Positions 58,413 to 64,000 of a stretch of DNA of 64,000 bases are shown here, piece after piece. The number at the start of each line of letters is the position of its first letter. Within the stretch, counting starts at the first letter, position 1. Source of the stretch: Bacteroidaceae bacterium (GTDB lineage Bacteria > Bacteroidota > Bacteroidia > Bacteroidales > Bacteroidaceae); the NCBI GenBank assembly GCA_017447625.1, contig JAFSNB010000031.1, positions 1-64,000 of the forward strand. The letters run 5' to 3'. A program made the position numbers and the translations under genes. The notes under the pieces are model-generated. The model saw only the letters and a program-made list of their open reading frames with translations. It ran no database searches and was not told where the DNA came from.

Positions 58413-59366
58413 TTATGAGTACTTGAGTATCTGACCAGGACGAATCTTCGTGCGCTTAGTGATGCCGTTAGCCTTGCACAACTTTGTGAGAGAGATGCCG
58501 TGTTTCCGGGCAATGCTGGAAAGGGTCTCGCCCTTGCGCACCTTGTGGAAGCGGAAACTCGGAGAGCGGCGGTTAGATGTAGAAGTGGTCTCTTCAACCT
58601 CTTCCTCCTCTTCAAGCTCGTTTTCAGCCAAGAGTTCGTCCTTCACCTCACCCTGGTGACTGTCAAGAATAGTGCCACGTCCGTGCTTGCGCCAGACATA
58701 GAAGTCACCCTTCACATCCTGAGCCTCGAAATCGAAGAGCAGAGCCGGATTGATAAACTGGCCGCCCAGACGTGTCTCGAAATGCAGATGGGTGCCATAG
58801 CTGCGGCCCGTGTTACCGGCCAGTCCGATAGGCGTTCCGGCCTTTATCTCCGCGCCCTCTTCTGTCAGGTGCTTTGAGAGATGTCCATAAACGGTCTCCA
58901 GTCCGTTGGGGTGGCGCATCACGACCACTTTGCCGTAGCCACGCGGCTGATTATCTACCACACGCACCTTTCCGTCGAAGGCCGCACGAATGGTATCGCC
59001 CTTGTATGCATTGACATCAATGCCCTTATGTTGGCGGCGGAAACGCTTGCGATAGCCATAATTGGAAGTCACTATACGTGAGTTTATGGGCATACAAAAA
59101 CCGCGCAGGTCTATCTTGACCTCCTGCGGCAGATTCACGCTACCATAGCGGTTGATGAAGTCGGATTCCCAGTCGGGATAGAGAGAAGAGGAAAGGTCCT
59201 CAACATATTCACGTTCGAGCAGGCGTTGGATAGAAACGCTATCCACGGCTCGCATTTTCTTGTCAATAGGTGCTTGTCTTGCCAACAAGTCCTGACCGGC
59301 GACAGGAGCCACTGCCGCCATAAGTAGGAGTGTAGCTGCTGTTTTCTTTATGAAGCTTTTTATCAT
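58413..59366 (-). CDS. M23 metallopeptidase with C-terminal LysM
   Basis: A 317-residue exported cell-wall hydrolase. The signal peptide ends near APVAGQ. The M23 domain (about 98-205) has His113 and Asp117 (HKGID), His162 (YGHLS), His193 and His195 (THLHFET). An acidic Glu-rich linker (about 235-262) leads to a LysM domain (about 273-316) with VRKGETLSSIARKHG. All metal ligands are present, so it should be active on peptidoglycan. Confidence 0.94.
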   Translation of the reverse strand: MIKSFIKKTAATLLLMAAVAPVAGQDLLARQAPIDKKMRAVDSVSIQRLLEREYVEDLSSSLYPDWESDFINRYGSVNLPQEVKIDLRGFCMPINSRIVTSNYGYRKRFRRQHKGIDVNAYKGDTIRAAFDGKVRVVDNQPRGYGKVVVMRHPNGLETVYGHLSKHLTEEGAEIKAGTPIGLAGNTGRSYGTHLHFETRLGGQFINPALLFDFEAQDVKGDFYVWRKHGRGTILDSHQGEVKDELLAENELEEEEEVEETTSTSNRRSPSFRFHKVRKGETLSSIARKHGISLTKLCKANGITKRTKIRPGQILKYS

Positions 59367-59401
59367 TGGTCTAATTAGTTTATATTAAATGATTTGCTGT
59401 T

Positions 59402-59863
59402 TTAGTACTCGTCGGGAGCATATAGATACTCTGCCAACGCGTGCTTGTAGGGATATATTTCCTCCGGCTTAAAGAAACGGGCCAACTCCTTTTCGGCACT
59501 GTCAATAGAGTCGGAAGCGTGCACGATGTTCTGCTGATTACTCATACTGTAGTCACCACGGATTGTGCCAGGGTCGGCTGTTCGGCCGTTGGTATAACCT
59601 GTCATACCACGCACTACGGTTACGGCCTCTACTCCCTGAAGTGCCATAGCGACAATGGGAGAAGCCTTCATGCTCTTTGCCAATGCGGGGAAGAAGGGTT
59701 TGTTGACCAAGTGAGAGTAATGCTCGCGCAATTTATCATCATCAAGTTGCATCATTTTCATTCCGACAATCTGGAGTCCACGACGCTCAAAACGGTTAAT
59801 TATTTCACCGATAAGGCCACGGCTGACGCAACTTGGTTTTAGCAATACTAATGTTGTTTCCAT
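59402..59863 (-). CDS. ndk: Nucleoside diphosphate kinase
   Basis: A 153-residue enzyme that balances nucleoside triphosphate pools. METTLVLLKPSCVSRGLIGEI opens it. The active His115 is in NIVHASDS, and IRGDYS and VVRGMTG are typical. Length is normal. Confidence 0.97.
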   Translation of the reverse strand: METTLVLLKPSCVSRGLIGEIINRFERRGLQIVGMKMMQLDDDKLREHYSHLVNKPFFPALAKSMKASPIVAMALQGVEAVTVVRGMTGYTNGRTADPGTIRGDYSMSNQQNIVHASDSIDSAEKELARFFKPEEIYPYKHALAEYLYAPDEY

Positions 59864-59897
59864 AAGAATGTTTTAGGCATCCATGCATTTTGCGCTG

Positions 59898-59905
59898 CAA
59901 ATGTA
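59898..59905 (-). promoter_or_regulatory. -7 element for ndk
   Basis: TACATTTG on the minus strand, 34 nt before the ndk start. The -33 element is unclear. Confidence 0.55.
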
Positions 59906-59958
59906 GTAAAAAATATCCGAATTTACACTCATTATTAACGCTTTTTATTGTTTTTCTG

Positions 59959-59989
59959 TTGGTTATACGCGTAAAAAGGCCTACTTTTG
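59959..59989 (+). promoter_or_regulatory. mntP promoter
   Basis: TTG (59959-59961), 20 nt, TACTTTTG (59982-59989). The ATG at 60038 follows at about 48 nt. The earlier ATG at 59987 lies within the -7 element. Confidence 0.7.
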
Positions 59990-60037
59990 CCGCCGCAAAC
60001 GGAATTTTGCCCTCTTTTTACATATAAGAAAAACAAA

Positions 60038-60613
60038 ATGAGTGGATTCGAAATTTGGCTGTTGGCAATCGGACTGGCGATGGATTGCTTTTCTGTGAGC
60101 ATGGCTTCCGGCCTAACTCAGGGTCGGTGGATTGCCCGGCCGATGTTGCTTATGGCTTTCTTCTTTGGACTTTTTCAGGCCGCGATGCCGCTGATAGGCT
60201 GGGCGGTGACAGCCCGTTTCGAGCAGCAGATAGAGGTAATAGACCATTGGATTGCCTTCGCCCTACTATTGTATCTTGGAATCAGCATGATTCTTGACGA
60301 CCGCCGCGAAGAGGGAGAGAAGAAATTCGATACCACCCGCCTGCCCGTTATCCTGACGCTCAGCGTAGCCACCAGCATCGATGCGCTTGCCGTCGGGATA
60401 TCATTCACTTGCGTAGGAATAACGGACATACAGGACTTGTGGTTTCCGCTATTTGCCATCGGTATTGTGAGCTGTGTGCTTTCCTTGGCCGGTTCGCTGA
60501 TTGGCATCTATGGCGGACGCCTTGTCGCAAGCCGTCTGCATCCTTGTCTCTTAGGTGGCATCATCCTTATCGCCATCGGATGCAAGATTCTCTTTGAGCA
60601 CCTGACAGCATAA
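60038..60613 (+). CDS. mntP: Manganese efflux pump MntP
   Basis: A 191-residue membrane protein with six helices and a pseudo-twofold repeat. LAIGLAMDCFSVSMASGL in the first half and VATSIDALAVGISF in the second carry the conserved Asp residues of the MntP family. It should export manganese. Its stop codon lies at the start of an octamer repeat. Confidence 0.94.
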   Translation: MSGFEIWLLAIGLAMDCFSVSMASGLTQGRWIARPMLLMAFFFGLFQAAMPLIGWAVTARFEQQIEVIDHWIAFALLLYLGISMILDDRREEGEKKFDTTRLPVILTLSVATSIDALAVGISFTCVGITDIQDLWFPLFAIGIVSCVLSLAGSLIGIYGGRLVASRLHPCLLGGIILIAIGCKILFEHLTA

Positions 60614-60658
60614 GCCACTAAACTACTAAGCTATTAAGCCACTAAGCCGCTAAGCCTT
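60611..60658. repeat. TAAGCCAC octamer repeat spanning two convergent stop codons
   Basis: Six units (TAAGCCAC, TAAACTAC, TAAGCTAT, TAAGCCAC, TAAGCCGC, TAAGCCTT). The first supplies the TAA of mntP and the last the TAG of the ABC exporter gene, so both gene ends lie inside the repeat. Confidence 0.85.
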
Positions 60659-62371
60659 CTTAGCCTTCTCTAGCTTTTTGAGGGTGATTACCTGCGTGCA
60701 ATGTTCCACTACGGCCTTGCGGTGTGTGACAAAGATAAGAGTAGGCTTAACCAACTGGGATTCAAAATGCTCTATAAGGTTATTTAGCAGGCGCTTCTCC
60801 GTCTGTTCATCAAGGGCTGATGTAGCCTCGTCCAACAAAAGAATCGACCCCTCGCGCAACAGTGCGCGGGCAATTGCGATACGTTGAGCCTGTCCCTCGG
60901 ACAAGCCTGCCCCACCCTCACCTATCACCGTGTCAAGACCGTCGGGAAGTGAAGCCACGAAGTCCGCACAAGCGAGACGCAATGCATGGCGCATATCCTC
61001 GTCGGTTGCGTCGGCTCGACCAAGAAGGAGATTCCAACGCAGTGAGCCGCTGAAGAGCGTGTTACCCTGAGGAACATAAACCAGATTGCAACGGGTGCGG
61101 GGGGTGACGGGGAGAGCTGGCGCGGCGTCGGGACCGTATATTTCAACCGTTCCTTTGTTGGGAGTTAAGAGGGCAAGGATGAGGCGGATGAGGGTTGTCT
61201 TTCCGGCGCCCGTCTCTCCAAGTACGGCTGTTACGGAGCCTGGCGGGAAATCCGCAGTCAGGTCTTGCAGGATAGGACGTTTTGATGTGTTGTATGAGAA
61301 GCTCACATCGGTGAAGCGGATGCCTGCGCCATCGGTAAAGCGGATAGGCTCGCCGTCTGCCTCAAGCGGCGCCTCCTCAAGCTCCATAAGACGTTCGGCA
61401 GATGTGAACGAACCGATAATCGTCGGGATAAAACGGGTCATCTCACGGAACGGGCCTTGGATCTGGCCGCAGAGCTGGATAAAGGCCGTCATCATACCAA
61501 AGGTTATAACGCCCTCGGAGAGTTGGTAGGCACTCCAGATGAAAGTGAACATATACACAGCCCCGAAGCCTATGTTCAGGATGAGGTTTGATGTCGAGGA
61601 GAAGAGGGTGCGGTGGCGCACTTGTCGGCGGAGCACAAGTTGCTGTTCCTCAAGGAAATCAATCATCGTGCGAATGCGTTCCAGCGTCTTCAGCACCATC
61701 CTGTGCTGTATGCTCTCCTGCATTATGGCCTGAATGCGGCTGTCGGTCTCTCGCATCACACGCGTGAGTTCCCGCATCCTATTGATATATATGCGGCTGA
61801 GTAAGATGAATATCGGCAGCACGAAGATGGTCACAATGGCGATGGTGGAATCCAAGGCAAAGAGGAAGAAGAAGGCCGCCACGAGACGCACCACCACGGT
61901 AAGGGCCTGGGGAACGGTATTCGTAATAACATTAACAACCGTTCCGCAGTCACTAACCAGACGGTTCAGGGTGTCTCCGCTGTGGCGCACTTCAATTCCC
62001 TGCCAGCGGCTTCGCAGCAGGTGTCCGAAGATGCGGGCCTGCATCCGCTTCTGCGCCCCGACTCCGAGCAGGGCTGCTATCCAACGGCCCGCGTAGCCAA
62101 GTGCGAGCTGGCAAACCATGATGAACACCAGCAGGCAGGCGGCCTGCCCGAGGGTGCTGGGGCCAGACAGCCACGAGTGTTCAGAGTGGGCGACGGCAGG
62201 CGGCGCTGTGGCTATGTCTATAGCCGTCTTGGTTGCCCAGATGAAGGCGAAGTCGAGCGCCACACGCAGGATGCCGCTCACCGAATTGATGAGTGCCTGA
62301 AGCTTCACCTGGCGGAAGATTCCGTGAAACCAGCGAAGGATCTGCAGCGTGCTGTACTTCTCGTCTTTCAT
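60650..62371 (-). CDS. ABC exporter (fused permease and ATPase)
   Basis: A 573-residue half-transporter. The six-helix transmembrane domain (about 20-320) is followed by an ATPase with Walker A LGETGAGKTTLIRL (about 385-398), the signature LSEGQAQRIAIARAL and Walker B ILLLDEATSALD. The start at 62371 (MKDEKYSTLQ) overlaps the nadK stop (ATGA), and the longer frame to 62497 lies inside nadK. It is a lipid- or drug-exporter type, and the substrate is unknown. Confidence 0.93.
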   Translation of the reverse strand: MKDEKYSTLQILRWFHGIFRQVKLQALINSVSGILRVALDFAFIWATKTAIDIATAPPAVAHSEHSWLSGPSTLGQAACLLVFIMVCQLALGYAGRWIAALLGVGAQKRMQARIFGHLLRSRWQGIEVRHSGDTLNRLVSDCGTVVNVITNTVPQALTVVVRLVAAFFFLFALDSTIAIVTIFVLPIFILLSRIYINRMRELTRVMRETDSRIQAIMQESIQHRMVLKTLERIRTMIDFLEEQQLVLRRQVRHRTLFSSTSNLILNIGFGAVYMFTFIWSAYQLSEGVITFGMMTAFIQLCGQIQGPFREMTRFIPTIIGSFTSAERLMELEEAPLEADGEPIRFTDGAGIRFTDVSFSYNTSKRPILQDLTADFPPGSVTAVLGETGAGKTTLIRLILALLTPNKGTVEIYGPDAAPALPVTPRTRCNLVYVPQGNTLFSGSLRWNLLLGRADATDEDMRHALRLACADFVASLPDGLDTVIGEGGAGLSEGQAQRIAIARALLREGSILLLDEATSALDEQTEKRLLNNLIEHFESQLVKPTLIFVTHRKAVVEHCTQVITLKKLEKAKKA

Positions 62372-63249
62372 TCTCTTGGATCGGCTCCCCAAGCCAGTTT
62401 CGTGCGTAATGTGCGGAAGAAGGAGAGGCCGGGCCGTTTCAGTACGTTTATATAATGAGGAGCGCGGCGTATGGTGAGCACCACGTCCTCGGTACACTTC
62501 TCGCTGCGTCCGTCAATAGCCACGAGGAAGTTGTGGTTGCGGGCGGTCACGCGCAGGGTTATCTCGGCATCGTCGGTGACGGTTATCGGCCTGATGCTCA
62601 GGCTGTGAGGAGCCACAGGAATAATGCCAAGAGCGCGGCTCGTGGGGTGCATTATCGGGCCTCCGTTGCTCAGGGCGTAACCGGTAGAGCCTGTCGGAGT
62701 ATTCACTATAAGTCCGTCAGCCTGATATGTGGCCAGATACTCACCGTTGATATCTACACGGATGGAGATCATTGATGAGTTGTCACGCTTCAACACGGCC
62801 ACCTCGTTCAGAGCGAAAGGAGCCCCCTGTGGAGAGCCGGTGGAATAAGACAGTTCTATCACGCTACGGGCCTCGGCCTCGTAGCTGCCCTCATAAATCT
62901 GGCTTATCGCAGAACCAATCTCATCTGGAGACACATCGGCCAGGAAGCCCAGCCGCCCGACATTTATGCCGAGGATGGGTATTCCCTTCGGGCCTACCCT
63001 TCTGGCCGTCTCTAAGAAAGTGCCGTCTCCGCCCATAGAGATAGCCACGTCGGCTTCGAAGTCGTCACCTTTGATTATGGCATTCGGCTTCACGTTTATC
63101 TTCATGTCTGAAGTGAGATAGTGCAAAAAGGCCTGGTCTATTAGCAGCTGAGCGCCCCGCTCCTCGAGGAGACTGAGCAGCTTCTGCACGGCCACGGACT
63201 TTCGTGCCTGATAGATATTGCCAAACAGGGCAAACTTGAGTTTCCGCAT
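62368..63249 (-). CDS. nadK: NAD kinase
   Basis: A 293-residue enzyme producing NADP from NAD and ATP. The catalytic GGDGTFLETAR (about 73-83) and NTPTGSTGYALSNGGPIMHP motifs are present. MRKLKFALFGN at 63249 is the likely start; the frame to 63291 would include the -7 element at 63274. It overlaps the ABC exporter gene by one ATGA. Confidence 0.96.
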   Translation of the reverse strand: MRKLKFALFGNIYQARKSVAVQKLLSLLEERGAQLLIDQAFLHYLTSDMKINVKPNAIIKGDDFEADVAISMGGDGTFLETARRVGPKGIPILGINVGRLGFLADVSPDEIGSAISQIYEGSYEAEARSVIELSYSTGSPQGAPFALNEVAVLKRDNSSMISIRVDINGEYLATYQADGLIVNTPTGSTGYALSNGGPIMHPTSRALGIIPVAPHSLSIRPITVTDDAEITLRVTARNHNFLVAIDGRSEKCTEDVVLTIRRAPHYINVLKRPGLSFFRTLRTKLAWGADPRE

Positions 63250-63273
63250 GATGAATATGTCGTTTTGTGGGTG

Positions 63274-63281
63274 CAAAGATA
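63274..63281 (-). promoter_or_regulatory. -7 element for nadK
   Basis: TATCTTTG on the minus strand, 25 nt upstream of the chosen start. A -33 element was not clear. Confidence 0.55.
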
Positions 63282-63353
63282 GGATAATCAATTAAAATAA
63301 GGAAATATTCGCATAAAAAACGACGATTAGACCGCAATACAAGTAATTATTTG

Positions 63354-63361
63354 TACATTTG
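63354..63361 (+). promoter_or_regulatory. -7 element for pdxJ
   Basis: TACATTTG followed by CACCGC, 25 nt upstream of the ATG at 63386. Confidence 0.6.
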
Positions 63362-63385
63362 CACCGCATTATCATCAAAATTGTT

Positions 63386-64000
63386 ATGACAAAACTAAGT
63401 GTAAACATCAATAAAGTGGCCACGTTGCGCAACGCACGCGGCGGCAACAACCCCGACGTGCTCAAAGTGGCTCTTGACTGCGAGCGCTTCGGAGCTCAGG
63501 GAATAACCGTTCATCCGCGACCCGACGAGCGTCACATCCGCTATCAGGATGTGCGCGACCTGCGCCCGGTCCTCACCACAGAGTTCAACATCGAGGGAAA
63601 TCCCATTTCCGAATTCATAGCTCTCGTTCTTGAGGCTAAGCCCACACAGGTGACACTCGTGCCCGACGGCCACGACCAGATTACGAGCAATCACGGGTGG
63701 GACACCCGTACCCATCTGGACTTCCTCACAGACGTCACGGCTCGCTTCAAGGCCGCCGGCATCCGCGTGAGCATCTTCGTTGGGGCGGACGTGGAAGCTG
63801 TAGAGTATGCGGCACGCGCCGGAGCTGACCGCGTGGAACTCTACACAGAGCCTTACGCCAAGGCCTACGCCACCGACCGCGACGCAGCCATAGCCCCGTT
63901 CATCCGCGCAGCCAAGGCCGCACGCGATTTCGGCCTCGGCCTGAATGCCGGCCACGACCTGAGTCTGGAGAATCTGGCTTTCTACCGAGAGCAAATCCCC
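63386..64000 (+). CDS. pdxJ: Pyridoxine 5'-phosphate synthase (partial, C-terminus outside window)
   Basis: The first 205 codons of PdxJ, which makes pyridoxine 5'-phosphate, the precursor of [22 protein letters not shown] opens it, with [16 protein letters not shown] and the conserved [24 protein letters not shown] and [10 protein letters not shown]. The frame is open to the window end, so the C-terminus of about 30-40 residues is missing. PLP is needed by the metY and cysK products of this window. Confidence 0.95.
   Translation, partial: MTKLSVNINKVATLRNARGGNNPDVLKVALDCERFGAQGITVHPRPDERHIRYQDVRDLRPVLTTEFNIEGNPISEFIALVLEAKPTQVTLVPDGHDQITSNHGWDTRTHLDFLTDVTARFKAAGIRVSIFVGADVEAVEYAARAGADRVELYTEPYAKAYATDRDAAIAPFIRAAKAARDFGLGLNAGHDLSLENLAFYREQIP

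Noticed and set aside
63395..63994. Minus-strand open frame of 199 codons
   Set aside because: It is antisense to pdxJ, whose start, promoter and motifs are clear.

Overview
This window is a stretch of Bacteroidales chromosome, most likely from a Prevotellaceae-type gut or rumen anaerobe. The evidence is the repeated use of the Bacteroidetes promoter (TTTG, about 19-20 nt, TAnnTTTG), a SusC/SusD pair, a C10 (streptopain-like) cysteine protease, a lipoprotein with BACON-type repeats, an OstA-like LPS protein, and a BT_3928-type protein next to tpiA. No tRNA, rRNA or CRISPR array was seen. Apart from the left edge, the content is mostly housekeeping genes.

Layout. 1-3000: edge of an integrated element, with a tyrosine recombinase and a co-directional gene cut by the window start. 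3000-4450: non-coding and decayed DNA holding a 6S-like RNA candidate, short tandem repeats and an AAA-ATPase pseudogene. 4530-16222 (all minus): guaB, two periplasmic peptidyl-prolyl isomerases, an OstA-like protein, a small membrane protein, mutL, trpS, rpe and comEC. 16338-21915 (minus): recQ, then tig-clpP-clpX. 22053-28427: a CCA-adding-type enzyme, a small lipoprotein, an ABC exporter pair and a UPF1-like helicase. 28478-38586 (minus): an ECF sigma factor, SusC, SusD, a surface lipoprotein, a C10 protease and a B3/4-domain protein, which could together harvest peptides. 38772-44273: mlaE-mlaF, lptB, fmt and a ClC channel. 44596-51279: clpB, a strikingly structured leader RNA, an exported protein and a large BACON/Fn3/LamG-like lipoprotein. 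51301-58351 (minus): metY-cysK-response regulator (sulfur amino acids), folE, a SPOR protein, tpiA fused to a DoxX-like membrane protein, and a DUF1599 protein. 58413-64000: an M23/LysM peptidase, ndk, mntP, an ABC exporter with nadK, and the start of pdxJ.

The most unusual theme is non-coding repeat DNA and its intrusion into genes. Degenerate tandem repeats with 7- or 8-nt units occupy more than a dozen intergenic gaps. The same heptamer family lies inside fmt as 4 and 13 units and is translated. A GC-rich palindromic element is translated inside clpB. A complete promoter plus leader is read through to join the BT_3928-type protein to tpiA. Separately, a perfect promoter at 47530-47560 drives an about 240-nt leader with at least five nested or consecutive stems that I cannot assign to a known RNA family. 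These are the best leads in the window.
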